64,000 bases of DNA from Acidovorax sp. HDW3 (GTDB lineage Bacteria; Pseudomonadota; Gammaproteobacteria; Burkholderiales; Burkholderiaceae_C). Of this stretch, positions 18,255 to 32,783 are shown piece after piece (position 1 is the stretch's first letter; the number at the start of each line of letters is the position of its first letter). The stretch lies in contig NZ_CP049885.1 in assembly GCF_011303755.1 (NCBI RefSeq), positions 2,586,001 to 2,650,000 of the forward strand, read 5' to 3'. A program made the translations under genes and the position numbers. The notes below the pieces were generated by a model. That model ran no database searches, was not told where the DNA came from, and worked only from the letters and a program-made list of their open reading frames with translations.

Positions 18255-18533
18255 CTATGCCGTGGCACTCTCCGATAGCAAATCCTCAATACCGTAGCGC
18301 TGCGCCATGCTCGCCAGCCCCGCCGGCAAGCCCTTGACGGCAAAAGCCTGGCCCCGCGCCAGGGCGCGGCGGCGGCAAGCGAGCAGCACGGCCAGGGCCG
18401 CAGAATCGAAGCGCTGCAAGGCACTGGCATCGACCACCACCTGCGCCCCGGTGAGCGCCTGCAGGCCCTGCAGCAGCAGGCGCAGGCAGGCGCTGGCCTG
18501 GCGATGCGTGAGTTCGGGCGGCAGCACCAACAT
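18255..18533 (-). CDS. mlaB: MlaB, STAS-domain subunit of the Mla phospholipid transporter
   Basis: A 92-residue STAS-domain protein. The conserved loop LQRFDSAALAVLLA, with the serine that in other STAS proteins is phosphorylated, is present. MlaB binds the ATPase MlaF and is needed for assembly and activity of the MlaFEDB complex at the inner membrane. It lies 5 bp after mlaC in the same operon, matching the mlaFEDCB order. Confidence 0.86.
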   Translation of the reverse strand: MLVLPPELTHRQASACLRLLLQGLQALTGAQVVVDASALQRFDSAALAVLLACRRRALARGQAFAVKGLPAGLASMAQRYGIEDLLSESATA

Positions 18534-18538
18534 GGGGT

Positions 18539-19174
18539 TTAGTTCTTCGCGCTCTCGGCGTTGCGCGTCGCCAGGGTGGCAATCAGGCCATCGACGCCCT
18601 TGGCGTTGATCTCCTGCGCAAACTGGTTGCGGTAGGTCTCAACCAGCCACACGCCCATGACGTTGAGGTTGTAGATTTTCCAGCCCGTGCCCTCGCCCGG
18701 GGTTTGCTCCAGGCGGTAGTCGAGCTGGATCGGCTCGCCCCGGCCACTGACCTCGGTGCGCACCAGCACGTCGGTATCGCCGGCCTTGGCGCGCAGCGGC
18801 TTGACGCTGATGGTTTCGTTCTTCACCTGCGCCAGCGCGCCGGCGTAGGTGCGCACCAGCAGGGTTTTGAATTCTTGCTGCAGACGCTCTTGCTGCGCCG
18901 GCGTGGCCTTGCGCCAGCCGGGGCCGACGGCAGCGGCCGTCATGCGCCGGAAGTTGACGTGCGGCATGACGATGCGGTCCACCAGGGCGACGATTTTGCC
19001 GATGTCGCCGTCCTTGAATGCCTTGTCGGTGCGCAGGGTTTGCAAGGCCTCGTCGGACAGGCGCGCAATCATGGCATCGGGGGCCTCATCGGCGGCCCAG
19101 GCAGGCCAGGCAGCCAGGGCGGGGGCAGCGGCCAGGGACAAAGCCAGGCGGTGCAATTGGCGGCGGTGGAGCAT
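18539..19174 (-). CDS. mlaC: MlaC, periplasmic phospholipid carrier
   Basis: A 211-residue periplasmic protein of the Ttg2D/MlaC family. It has a cleavable signal peptide ending near AWPAWA (about residue 27). Typical stretches are VDRIVMPHVNFRRMTAAAVG, LLVRTYAGAL and GTGWKIYNLNVMGVWLVETYRNQF. MlaC shuttles phospholipids between the outer-membrane MlaA complex and the inner-membrane MlaFEDB transporter. It lies between mlaA and mlaB. Confidence 0.94.
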   Translation of the reverse strand: MLHRRQLHRLALSLAAAPALAAWPAWAADEAPDAMIARLSDEALQTLRTDKAFKDGDIGKIVALVDRIVMPHVNFRRMTAAAVGPGWRKATPAQQERLQQEFKTLLVRTYAGALAQVKNETISVKPLRAKAGDTDVLVRTEVSGRGEPIQLDYRLEQTPGEGTGWKIYNLNVMGVWLVETYRNQFAQEINAKGVDGLIATLATRNAESAKN

Positions 19175-19177
19175 GAA

Positions 19178-19993
19178 TTAATCCTCTTCGGGGGGCAGGC
19201 GGCCAGCGTTGCTGTCGTCGTCGGCCTGTTTTTTGCGGGGGCGCACCTGACCGGCCTGCTGGGCACGCATCTGCAGGTAGGCGTCGCGGGTGAAGGTGTA
19301 CTTATCGAGGGCGGCGAATTCGAGCACCGAGCTCACGCCCAGCAGATTGGCGCGCTTATCGACGGCGCGCAACACGTACAGCGAGTTGCGCACGGCGACG
19401 TCGTCCACCTTGCGCGTCACGCGGTCGCCCTGCCAATCGACGATGAAGCCAGCACCATCGCGCACGGTGTACGGGCCGAGCGCCGGCACCATCAGATAGG
19501 GGCCGGCGGGCACACCCCAGCGCGCCATGGTCAGGCCAAAATCCTGTTTGTGTTTGTGCACGCCAGCCTCGGTGGCAATGTCGAGCAGGCCGCCGAAGCC
19601 GAGCACGGTGTTGACGCTAAAGCGCACCGCGCTGTTGAAAGCGCCTTCCACATTGAGCTGCAGCAGGTTGTTGACGAAGGACCAGGCATCGCCGATGTTG
19701 GCGAACGCATTCGTCACGCCCAGGCGCGCCGGGCGCGGCACCACGTCTTTGTAGGCGATGGCCACGGGTTTGAAGACGGCGGAGTCCAGGTCTTCGTTGA
19801 AGCGGAACATGGCGCGGTTGAAGCCTTCGAACGGATCGTTGGCGACGAACACGGGCACATCATCGGGCGCCTCCATGGGCGCATTCATGGGCGCAGCAGC
19901 GCCCTCTTGCGCCAGGGCCGGGCCGGCAAGCAAGGCGGCACCGAGTACGCTGGCGGCGCCGCAGTGGCGTAAAAAAGAGTCAGTGGGGTTCAT
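19178..19993 (-). CDS. mlaA: MlaA (VacJ), outer-membrane phospholipid component without a visible lipobox
   Basis: A 271-residue MlaA/VacJ protein. Family regions are DPFEGFNRAMFRFNEDLD, VNTVLGFGGLLDIA and GVPAGPYLMVPALGPYTVRD. MlaA extracts mislocalised phospholipids from the outer leaflet of the outer membrane. MlaA is normally a lipoprotein, but here the signal sequence ends ...LLAGPALAQ, a type I-like site, and no cysteine lies at a lipobox position (the only early cysteine is C11 in RHCGAA). The C-terminal tail is charged (RPRKKQADDD). It overlaps mlaD by 4 nt. Confidence 0.93.
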   Translation of the reverse strand: MNPTDSFLRHCGAASVLGAALLAGPALAQEGAAAPMNAPMEAPDDVPVFVANDPFEGFNRAMFRFNEDLDSAVFKPVAIAYKDVVPRPARLGVTNAFANIGDAWSFVNNLLQLNVEGAFNSAVRFSVNTVLGFGGLLDIATEAGVHKHKQDFGLTMARWGVPAGPYLMVPALGPYTVRDGAGFIVDWQGDRVTRKVDDVAVRNSLYVLRAVDKRANLLGVSSVLEFAALDKYTFTRDAYLQMRAQQAGQVRPRKKQADDDSNAGRLPPEED

Positions 19994-20460
19994 TTTTTGC
20001 TACCACCCTCCTCGGCCTTGCCGTAGAGGAATTGGCCAATCAGGTTCTCCAGCACCACGGCCGATTGGGTCGATGTCACCTTGTCACCGTTGGCGAGGTT
20101 TTTCTCGTCCGCCCCCGGGCTGATGCCGATGTATTGGTCACCCAGCAGGCCGCTGGTGAGGATTTTCAAAGAGCTGTCTTTGGGAAACTGGTAACGCTCC
20201 TGCAGCGACAGCGTGACCTGTGCCTGGAACATGCTGTCGTCAAAGGCGATGCTCTCGACGCGGCCGACGACCACGCCGGCGCTGCGCACCGCCGCCTTGG
20301 GCTTGAGGCCGCCGATGTTGTCGAACAGCGCCGTGACGCGGTAGCCCGACTGAAAATTAAGGTTGAGCAAATTGGCTGACTGCAGCGCCAGGAACAGCAG
20401 CGCTGCCGCGCCGATCATGACGAACAGGCCCACCCAAACATCGTTTTTTGATTGCTGCAT
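19990..20460 (-). CDS. mlaD: MlaD, MCE-domain subunit
   Basis: A 156-residue protein with an N-terminal membrane anchor (about 10-28) and one MCE domain (about 38-115; GYRVTALFDNIGGLKPKAAV.SAGVVVGRV). MlaD hexamers form the periplasmic ring of the inner-membrane Mla transporter and bind phospholipid. It follows mlaE by 13 bp. Length is slightly below E. coli MlaD but normal for betaproteobacteria. Confidence 0.95.
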   Translation of the reverse strand: MQQSKNDVWVGLFVMIGAAALLFLALQSANLLNLNFQSGYRVTALFDNIGGLKPKAAVRSAGVVVGRVESIAFDDSMFQAQVTLSLQERYQFPKDSSLKILTSGLLGDQYIGISPGADEKNLANGDKVTSTQSAVVLENLIGQFLYGKAEEGGSKK

Positions 20461-20473
20461 GAAGTGCGGTCTT

Positions 20474-21256
20474 TCAAATACTGAACATCAGCGCCGTGAG
20501 GACAAAGTCCAGCGCCAGCACGGCGAGCGAGGCCATGACCACGGTGCGCGTGGTGGCGCGCGAGACGCCCTCGGGCGTGGGCTTGGCGCAGTAGCCCTGC
20601 AATAGCGCCACAAAAGTCACCGTCAGGCCAAAGACAAAGCTCTTGACGACGCCGTTGCCCAAATCCTGCCAGACATCGACGCCGCTTTGCATCTGGCCCC
20701 AAAAAGCCCCACCGTCAACGCCGATCATGAGCACCCCCACGGCCCAGCCGCCGATGATGCCCACAGCGCTGAACACCGCCGCCAGCAGCGGCATGACGAA
20801 GACTCCGGCCCAAAAGCGCGGCGCCAGAATGCGGGCCACCGGATCGACGGCCATCATCTCCATGGCCGCCAGCTGCTCGCCCGCTTTCATGAGGCCGATC
20901 TCCGCCGTCAACGAGGTGCCCGCGCGGCCCGCAAACAGCAGCGCCGAAACCACGGGCCCGAGCTCGCGCACCAGCGACAAGGCCACCAGCAGGCCCAGCG
21001 CCTCCGCCGAGCCGTAGCGCTGCAGCGTGTAGTAACCCTGCAGACCGAGCACAAAGCCAACGAACAGGCCCGAGACGGCAATGATGGAGAGCGAATAATT
21101 GCCCAAAAAATGAATCTGCTCGCGCACCAGTGCGCCCCGGCGCAGCGCTGCCGGCAACAGGCGTACGAGCCGAACAAACAGGCGCGCGCCCTGGCCTATG
21201 GCCGCGAGCTGCGCGCGCACGGCAAAGCCCAGGTGCGCCGGGTGGTACCACTTCAT
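20474..21256 (-). CDS. mlaE: MlaE, permease subunit of the Mla transporter
   Basis: A 260-residue integral membrane protein of the MlaE permease family. Recognisable stretches are [24 protein letters not shown] cut across the coupling region, [13 protein letters not shown] and the C-terminal [11 protein letters not shown]. The start at 21256 ([10 protein letters not shown]) overlaps the mlaF stop by 4 nt; the frame is open further upstream but only as antisense-like overlap with mlaF. It forms the membrane core of MlaFEDB. Confidence 0.95.
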   Translation of the reverse strand: MKWYHPAHLGFAVRAQLAAIGQGARLFVRLVRLLPAALRRGALVREQIHFLGNYSLSIIAVSGLFVGFVLGLQGYYTLQRYGSAEALGLLVALSLVRELGPVVSALLFAGRAGTSLTAEIGLMKAGEQLAAMEMMAVDPVARILAPRFWAGVFVMPLLAAVFSAVGIIGGWAVGVLMIGVDGGAFWGQMQSGVDVWQDLGNGVVKSFVFGLTVTFVALLQGYCAKPTPEGVSRATTRTVVMASLAVLALDFVLTALMFSI

Positions 21257-22083
21257 CGCGCCCCTCCCCGGTAGGAGGCCCCGGCGGGGCCAAAATCTTG
21301 CGCCACATCCGGGCCAGGGTAGTGAAACGGCACCGGCCCGGTGGGCAGCGCGTGCACGAACTGCTGTACCAGCGGATCCTCGCTGGCGCGCACCTGCTCG
21401 GGCGTGCCCTGCGCCGCGACGCAACCCGGGCCGAGGATGACGACGTGGTCGGCAACGCGAAACGTCTCCTCCAGGTCGTGCGAGACGAGGATGGTGGTCA
21501 GGCCCATGGCATCGCCCAGCTCACGGATGAGCTGCGCCGCCGTGCCAAGCGAAATCGGATCGAGCCCGGCAAAGGGCTCGTCGTACATGACGAGCTCGGG
21601 GTCGAGCACGATGGCCCGCGCCAGCGCCACGCGCCGCGCCATGCCGCCCGAAATTTGGCTGGGCATGAGGTCGCGCGCGCCGCGCAGGCCCACGGCCTGC
21701 AGCTTCATCAGCACGATGTCGCGCACCAGCTCCTCGGGCAGGTCGGTGTGCTCGCGCAGCGGGAACGCAACGTTCTCGAACACGCTCATGTCGGTGAACA
21801 AGGCGCCAAACTGGAACAACATACCCATGCGCTGGCGCATGGTGTAGAGCGCCTCGCGCCCCATGGTGCCCACGTCCTGGCCGCCGACCAGCACCTGGCC
21901 CTGCTGCGCGCGCTGCTGGCCGCCGATCAGGCGCAGCACCGTGGTCTTGCCCCCGCCCGAGGCGCCCATCAGCGCCGTGACCTTGCCGCGCGGTACGGCG
22001 AGCGACAGGTCGCGCAAGATGGTGCGCTCGCCATACCCGAAGGTGACGTTGCGCAGTTCAACCAAGGCTGGTGTGTCCGTCAT
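21253..22083 (-). CDS. mlaF: MlaF, ATP-binding subunit of the Mla transporter
   Basis: A 276-residue ABC ATPase. Walker A is GASGGGKT (40-47), signature [10 protein letters not shown], Walker [35 protein letters not shown] is typical of MlaF. The start at 22083 ([13 protein letters not shown]) fits homologues; the frame stays open to 22161. It is the first gene of the run mlaF-E-D-A-C-B and probably of a longer transcript to yadGH-ibaG-murA-hisG. Confidence 0.95.
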   Translation of the reverse strand: MTDTPALVELRNVTFGYGERTILRDLSLAVPRGKVTALMGASGGGKTTVLRLIGGQQRAQQGQVLVGGQDVGTMGREALYTMRQRMGMLFQFGALFTDMSVFENVAFPLREHTDLPEELVRDIVLMKLQAVGLRGARDLMPSQISGGMARRVALARAIVLDPELVMYDEPFAGLDPISLGTAAQLIRELGDAMGLTTILVSHDLEETFRVADHVVILGPGCVAAQGTPEQVRASEDPLVQQFVHALPTGPVPFHYPGPDVAQDFGPAGASYRGGAR

Positions 22084-22176
22084 GCTGGGGAGGGAAAAAA
22101 GATGCTGCCGATTGTCAGTGGAAACCCGAAAACGGGTGATGGTAACAGAACATACATTCACGCATGTTTGTAAATA

Positions 22177-22962
22177 TCAGAGCATGTTTTGCAAAAACGC
22201 CCGGGTGCGCGGGTGGCGGGGCTGGGCAAAAAATTCTTGTGCCGGCGCTTGCTCCACCAGTTCGCCGCCGTCCATGAAGACCACGCGGTGCGCCACTTCG
22301 CGCGCAAAGCCCATCTCGTGCGTGACCACGACCATGGTCATGTGCTCCTGCGCCAGCGCCTGCATGGTGCGCAGCACCTCGCCGGTCAGCTCCGGGTCGA
22401 GCGCGCTGGTGGGCTCATCGAACAGCATGATGTCGGGTTGCATACACAGCGCACGCGCGATCGCCACGCGCTGCTTTTGCCCGCCCGACAGGCGCGCGGG
22501 GTAGTTGTCGCGCTTTTGCGACAGCCCAACCTTGGCCAGCAGCGCCTCGGCACGGGCCGCGGCCTCGGCGCGGGGCGTACCCTGCACCACCAGGGGCGCC
22601 TCGACCAGGTTCTCCAGCACCGTCAGGTGCGGGAACAGATTGAAGTGCTGGAACACCATGCCGGTCTTGGCGCAGATGCGGCGCAGCTCGGCGTCGGGCA
22701 CGTAGCGGCAATGGCCGGCAGCATCGGTGCGCACCAGGGTTTCGCCCTCGATGGCGATCTGGCCGGCGTCGATGGTTTCGAGGTGATTGAGGCAGCGCAG
22801 CAGCGTGCTCTTGCCCGAGCCCGAGGGCCCGATCACCGCCACCACCTCGCCGCGCGCGACTTGCAGCGAGACGCCGCGCAGCACCTCGTTGGCGCCAAAG
22901 CGCTTTCTCACGCCCTGGGCGTCGATCATGGGGGCGGCGGCGTTATTGGTCGAAGCGGGCAT
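22177..22962 (-). CDS. Amino-acid ABC transporter, ATP-binding protein (GlnQ-like)
   Basis: A 261-residue polar amino-acid transporter ATPase. Walker A is GPSGSGKST (near residue 45), signature LSGGQKQRVAIARAL, Walker B IMLFDEPTSALDP, and the MVFQHFNLFPHLTVLENL stretch typical of the GlnQ/HisP class. The C-terminus FAQPRHPRTRAFLQ is also typical. It overlaps its permease partner upstream by 20 nt. With the permease and binding protein it makes a complete importer; the substrate is uncertain, though the neighbourhood of gltBD fits glutamate or glutamine. Confidence 0.92.
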   Translation of the reverse strand: MPASTNNAAAPMIDAQGVRKRFGANEVLRGVSLQVARGEVVAVIGPSGSGKSTLLRCLNHLETIDAGQIAIEGETLVRTDAAGHCRYVPDAELRRICAKTGMVFQHFNLFPHLTVLENLVEAPLVVQGTPRAEAAARAEALLAKVGLSQKRDNYPARLSGGQKQRVAIARALCMQPDIMLFDEPTSALDPELTGEVLRTMQALAQEHMTMVVVTHEMGFAREVAHRVVFMDGGELVEQAPAQEFFAQPRHPRTRAFLQNML

Positions 22963-23596
22963 AGCGTTGCTCCAGGCGCTGGAAGCCCCAGGTCAGCACC
23001 AGGGTCATGACGAGGTAGAAGGCGGCGGCGACGATGAAGGGCGTGGTCGTGAAGTCGCGCTGCACGATGCCGCGCGCGGCGCGCAGCAGGTCGTTGAGCG
23101 CCAGCACGTAGATGAGGGACGTGTCCTTGACCAGCGTAATCGTCTCGTTGCTCATGGGCGGCAAGATGTTGCGCACCATCTGCGGCAGCACGATGCGGCG
23201 CATGGTCTGGGGATAGTTCATGCCCAGCACCTTGGCGGCCTCGTACTGGCCGCGATCGACCGACTGGATGCCGGCGCGGAAAATCTCGGCAAAGTAGGCC
23301 GCGTAGTTGAGCGCAAAGGCGGCGACGGCGGCGGGAAAATCTGGCAGGCGAATGCCGATCACCGGCACGAAGGGCAGCGCGAAGTAGATGAACAGCATCT
23401 GCAGCATGAGCGGCGTGCCGCGCATGAGCCAGATGTAGCCGTTGACCGCGCCCGACAGGGCCTTGAGCGGCGACAGCCGCGCCAGCGCCAGCACCAGGCC
23501 CAGCGGCACGGCCAGCGCCAAGGTGATGACAAACAGCTTCAAGGTGACGACGGCGCCCTGCGCCAGCGGCCCCAGAAGGGAGAAAACGTAATCCAT
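22943..23596 (-). CDS. Amino-acid ABC transporter, permease protein (His/Glu/Gln/Arg family)
   Basis: A 217-residue permease with about five helices and the HisM-type EAA loop (GQYEAAKVLGMNYPQTMRRIVLPQ). The NGYIWLMRGTPLMLQMLFIYF segment is characteristic of polar amino-acid permeases. The start at 23596 (MDYVFSLLG) is chosen; earlier codons would extend only as a short unlikely leader. Only one permease gene is present, so the transporter is probably a homodimer. Confidence 0.92.
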   Translation of the reverse strand: MDYVFSLLGPLAQGAVVTLKLFVITLALAVPLGLVLALARLSPLKALSGAVNGYIWLMRGTPLMLQMLFIYFALPFVPVIGIRLPDFPAAVAAFALNYAAYFAEIFRAGIQSVDRGQYEAAKVLGMNYPQTMRRIVLPQMVRNILPPMSNETITLVKDTSLIYVLALNDLLRAARGIVQRDFTTTPFIVAAAFYLVMTLVLTWGFQRLEQRYARFDQ

Positions 23597-23620
23597 AAAG
23601 CCCGTGGCCTCAACGCAAAA

Positions 23621-23652
23621 CACCGGCAGGCCCCAGACGGGCGCTGCCGGTG
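23621..23652. promoter_or_regulatory. Hairpin between binding-protein and permease genes
   Basis: A perfect 9-bp inverted repeat CACCGGCAG (23621-23629) and CTGCCGGTG (23644-23652) with a 14-nt loop and no T-tract. Such hairpins after a binding-protein gene often protect upstream mRNA or reduce downstream expression, giving more binding protein than permease. This role is inferred. Confidence 0.55.
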
Positions 23653-23700
23653 CGGTATCACACCACGCCTGCCCCCTGTGGGCCGGCGCGGGTGCGAAGC

Positions 23701-24504
23701 TTACTTGATGATGTTTTTACCGAACCATTGTTCGGCAATTTTGGCGGCGGCGCCGTCAGCCTTCATCTCGCCCAGGGCCTTGTCGAGCTTGCCTTGCAGC
23801 TCGGCATCGTCCTTGCGCACGCCAACGCCGTATTCCTCGGTGCCGAAGTTGTCGTCGAGCACGGCGTAGGCGTCGGGCTTCTTGGCGACGTAGTAGCGGC
23901 CCACGACTTCATCGACCACCACGGCGTCGAGGCGGCCCGTGGTCAGGTCCATCAGCGCCGTCACGTTGTCGCCAAAGGTTTTGAAGTCTTTAAAAGACTT
24001 GAACACCGCATCTTCCTTCTTGATGGCGTCCACGGCGCTCGAACCTTCTTGCGCGCCCACGACCTTGCCGGCCAAATCGGCCTTGGCCTTGATGGCCGAG
24101 CCGGCGGGCACGACGATGATCTGGTGGTTTTCCATGTAGGGCGCGGTGAAGGCGATGTTCTGCTTGCGCTCTTCGGTGATGGTCAGGCCGTTCCACAGCG
24201 CATCGACGCGCTTGCCCGAGAGCTCGGCCTCTTTCGCGCTCCAGTCGATGGGCTTGAACTCCACCTGCAGGCCCAGGCGCTTGGCGGCCTCCTTGGCCAT
24301 GTCGATGTCGAAGCCGACGAGCTCGTTCTTCTCGTCACGGAAACCCATGGGCGGGAAGTTGTCGTCCAGGCCGACGACAATCTTGGTCACGGCAGCCGTC
24401 GGCGCGGGCGCCGGGGCGGCGGCAGGGGCGGCGGGCTCTTGCTTGGTGCAACCAGCAAACACGGCGCCCAGGGCGACGAGGGCAACAGCGGCGAACTTCT
24501 TCAT
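23701..24504 (-). CDS. Amino-acid ABC transporter substrate-binding lipoprotein
   Basis: A 267-residue solute-binding protein, SBP_bac_3 family. The signal peptide has a lipobox VFAGC with the lipidated cysteine at residue 19, followed by an Ala/Pro linker (about 22-40). Typical features are KIVVGLDDNFPPMGFRDEKNELVGFDIDMAKE split across the ligand lobe and the ENHQIIVV hinge region. The start at 24504 gives the clean signal peptide. It is first in a three-gene importer operon (binding protein, permease, ATPase) and a terminator separates it from gltD. Confidence 0.92.
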   Translation of the reverse strand: MKKFAAVALVALGAVFAGCTKQEPAAPAAAPAPAPTAAVTKIVVGLDDNFPPMGFRDEKNELVGFDIDMAKEAAKRLGLQVEFKPIDWSAKEAELSGKRVDALWNGLTITEERKQNIAFTAPYMENHQIIVVPAGSAIKAKADLAGKVVGAQEGSSAVDAIKKEDAVFKSFKDFKTFGDNVTALMDLTTGRLDAVVVDEVVGRYYVAKKPDAYAVLDDNFGTEEYGVGVRKDDAELQGKLDKALGEMKADGAAAKIAEQWFGKNIIK

Positions 24505-24550
24505 GGCGTAGCGATCCTTGGCAAAAAAGGAACTGGGAAGGGTGACAAAC

Positions 24551-24581
24551 AAAAACCCGCCATTGTCCCATCCCTGGCGGG
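24551..24581 (-). terminator. Rho-independent terminator after gltD
   Basis: On the minus strand a 7-bp stem CCCGCCA/TGGCGGG (24575-24581 and 24556-24562) with a 12-nt loop is followed directly by TTTTTG. It lies between the gltD stop and the substrate-binding protein start and should end the gltBD transcript. Confidence 0.82.
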
Positions 24582-24610
24582 CTGTACTGAAATCAAGACA
24601 GAATCAACAT

Positions 24611-24664
24611 GAAAACAGCTGCTAGTGCTTATGCAGCAAGCGCTAGCAGCTATTAAAACAATAG
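24611..24664 (-). repeat. Dispersed palindromic repeat, copy 5 (downstream of gltD)
   Basis: The minus strand reads TTTTAATAGCTGCTAGCGCT, then TGCTGCATAAGCACTAGCAGCT. The copy is almost symmetrical end to end (AGCTGCTAG/CTAGCAGCT) and sits just before the gltD stop, upstream of its terminator in the transcript. Confidence 0.82.
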
Positions 24665-24665
24665 C

Positions 24666-26144
<1,479 letters not shown>

Positions 26145-26196
26145 GATCGTGGGTCCTTCGCTTATGTCTGTGTTCGTGGGGTGCTGCTGCCTTGCG

Positions 26197-26215
26197 CCTC
26201 CCCCAGCGGGGGAGG
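26197..26215. promoter_or_regulatory. GC-rich hairpin between gltB and gltD
   Basis: Perfect inverted repeat CCTCCCCC (26197-26204) and GGGGGAGG (26208-26215) with a 3-nt loop in the gltB-gltD gap. There is no T-tract, so it is more likely an mRNA processing or stability element than a terminator. Confidence 0.5.
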
Positions 26216-26225
26216 GGGCTGTGCG

Positions 26226-30956
<4,731 letters not shown>

Positions 30957-31023
30957 CGCGCGCTTTCTCAAAATATCGCAGGGAGGCACAGCGTAATGCA
31001 TCACACTATGCCGCGCAAGCATA

Positions 31024-31103
31024 ATAATTGGGGTCAGATTCCAATTAATTCCCGATTGATTTTTTTGGTTTTTATTTGGGGACACATCAAATTTGATAGC
31101 TAT
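31024..31103. repeat. AT-rich paired hairpin-like sequences between gltB and the transposase gene
   Basis: Two similar units lie in tandem. The first has AATTGG (31026-31031) and CCAATT (31041-31046) enclosing GGTCAGATT; the second begins ATTTGGGG near 31074 and continues ACACATCAAATTT. The stretch is far more AT-rich than the genes on either side. GGGGTCAGATTCCAATTAA-like sequences are often seen beside transposases of this kind, so these are probably part of the mobile unit. Confidence 0.5.
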
Positions 31104-31140
31104 TAGCGCTTATCCAGCAAGCGCTGGAGGCTGTTTTTAT
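31090..31140 (+). repeat. Dispersed palindromic repeat, copy 6 (contains transposase stop codon)
   Basis: A well-kept copy: GATAGCTATTAGCGCTTAT, then CCAGCAAGCGCTGGAGGC and a T-run. The stem AGCGCTT/AAGCGCT is intact and GGAG sits at the foot of the hairpin. The last codon and stop of the REP-associated transposase lie inside it, physically linking repeat and transposase. Confidence 0.85.
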
Positions 31141-31835
31141 TCAGATTCTGGCAGCAGCACCGGGCGCCCGGCCCGGCCTTTGCTCACGCGGCGCGTGGTG
31201 CGCTGTTGCAGCGAAGACACGAACTCCGGCGCCCCCAGCGCCCAGCCCGCGTGCGCCGAGCGGGCAATGTCTTGCTGCTCCTGGGCGGCCAGGCCGGCCT
31301 GCACCAGGGCGCCGTAGGCCGCCTCGCGGGCAAACGGCGTGTTGCCCAGCGCCCAGTACAGCGCGTGCGGCGTGAGCAGCGGGTCGCTGCGCCGCCCCAT
31401 GTGGTGCGCGTAGCCCGACCAGGGGAAGTCGCCCGGCGCCGCCACCATGCCGGCGCGCACCGGGTTGAGGTCGATATAGACCATGCAGGCGAGCAGGTAG
31501 CGCTCGGTCTGCACGATGGTGCTGCGGTAGCGCCCCTCCCACAGCGTGCCGCTGCGCTGATGGCAGCGGTTGAAGTAGCGCACGTAGCTGCGGCCCACGG
31601 CCTGCATCATCAGCGGCAGGCCATCGTGCGTTTGCGGCGTGGCCAGCAGGTGAAAATGGTTGTCCATGAGCACATAGGCGTGCACAGCCACCTGGAATTT
31701 GCGCGCCTGCTCCTGCAGCAGCTCCCACATCACGACGCGGTCGGCGTCCTGCAGAAAAATCGGCTGGCGGTTGTTGCCGCGCTGAATGACGTGGTGCGCG
31801 AAACCGGGAACGGTCAAACGGGGAAGACGGGCCAT
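31137..31835 (-). CDS. REP-associated tyrosine transposase (RAYT, Y1-type HUH)
   Basis: A 232-residue Y1-transposase relative of IS200/IS605 TnpA. The HUH metal site is H60-F61-H62 in MDNHFHLLA, and the catalytic tyrosine is expected in MVYIDLNPVRAGMV (Y120). RAYTs are single-copy, domesticated-looking transposases thought to spread short palindromic REP sequences. The protein is complete, with no frameshift. Its stop codon lies in a copy of the palindromic repeat found about 13 times in this window, which makes it a candidate mover of that repeat. Confidence 0.9.
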   Translation of the reverse strand: MARLPRLTVPGFAHHVIQRGNNRQPIFLQDADRVVMWELLQEQARKFQVAVHAYVLMDNHFHLLATPQTHDGLPLMMQAVGRSYVRYFNRCHQRSGTLWEGRYRSTIVQTERYLLACMVYIDLNPVRAGMVAAPGDFPWSGYAHHMGRRSDPLLTPHALYWALGNTPFAREAAYGALVQAGLAAQEQQDIARSAHAGWALGAPEFVSSLQQRTTRRVSKGRAGRPVLLPESE

Positions 31836-31889
31836 GGCGCGATTGTGGCCGACGCCGCCGCCCCCCCCAGGGCCGTGGTTGTGGAGCCC

Positions 31890-32783
31890 CTACCCCTGGG
31901 CCGGTGCCGGCAACACGCCAAAGCGCGGCCCGAGCGTGGCGCGCAGGCCAAATTCATCCAGGATGGCGAGCAGGCGCTCTTGCGCGCTGCGCTTTTTCTG
32001 CCCGGTGTAGCGCGCGATGATGAGCTCGTTCTTCATGCTGTGCTCCCAGCCCACGAGCTCGGTCACCGTCACCTGGTAGCCGCTGGCCTCCAGGTACAGG
32101 CAGCGCAGCACGTTCGTCAGGTGGCTGCCCAGTTCGCGCGTGTGGAGGGGGTGGCGCCACAGTTCGGCCAGCGGCGTGCGCGCCAGCTGCAGGGCCTTGT
32201 TCTGGCGCAGGCCGGCGGCCAGTTCGGCCTGGCAGCAGGGCACCAGCACCATGGCGCGGGCGCGCTTTTGCAGGCCGAAGGCGATGGCGTCGTCGGTGGC
32301 CGTATCGCAGGCGTGCAGCGCGGTGACGACGTCAAAGCGCTCGGGCATCCCGGCCTGCTGCGCCGCATCGGCCACGGCCATGCTCCAAAAATGCATACGC
32401 GCAAAACCGAGCTGCTGCGCCAGCTGCTGCGAGCGCTGCACCAGCTCGGCGCGCCACTCGATGCCGTGGATCTCACCACGCCCGAGGGCCTTGAAAAACA
32501 GGTCGTAGAGGATGAAGCCGAGGTAGGACTTGCCCGCGCCGTGGTCGGCCAGCAGGGGCGCGTGTCCGTCCTGCGCCAGCTCGTGCAGGATCGGCGTGAT
32601 GAACTGCACCAGGTGCGTGACCTGCTTGAGCTTGCGCCGCGAGTCCTGGTTGATACGCCCCTCGCGCGTGAGGATGTGCAGCTCCTGCAGCAGCGCCAGC
32701 GACTGCCCCGGCTGCAGCCCGAGCTGCTCGGCCACCGAGGGCGCGGCGCCCGCCGGCGCCGCCTTGGCCCCGCGCGCCTTCAT
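31890..32783 (-). CDS. Class I SAM-dependent methyltransferase-like protein
   Basis: A 297-residue protein with a Rossmann-type methyltransferase core. The SAM-binding glycine loop is LLADHGAGKSYLGFILYDLF (about 77-96), with GIEWRAELVQRS as the acidic strand-2 region and ALHACDTATDDAIAFG further on, resembling the Methyltransf_32 group. The substrate is unknown. The C-terminal part (ILDEFGLRATLGPRFGVLP) may be a substrate-recognition extension. Its start overlaps the DUF1415 gene stop by 4 nt, so the two are coupled. Confidence 0.75.
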   Translation of the reverse strand: MKARGAKAAPAGAAPSVAEQLGLQPGQSLALLQELHILTREGRINQDSRRKLKQVTHLVQFITPILHELAQDGHAPLLADHGAGKSYLGFILYDLFFKALGRGEIHGIEWRAELVQRSQQLAQQLGFARMHFWSMAVADAAQQAGMPERFDVVTALHACDTATDDAIAFGLQKRARAMVLVPCCQAELAAGLRQNKALQLARTPLAELWRHPLHTRELGSHLTNVLRCLYLEASGYQVTVTELVGWEHSMKNELIIARYTGQKKRSAQERLLAILDEFGLRATLGPRFGVLPAPAQG

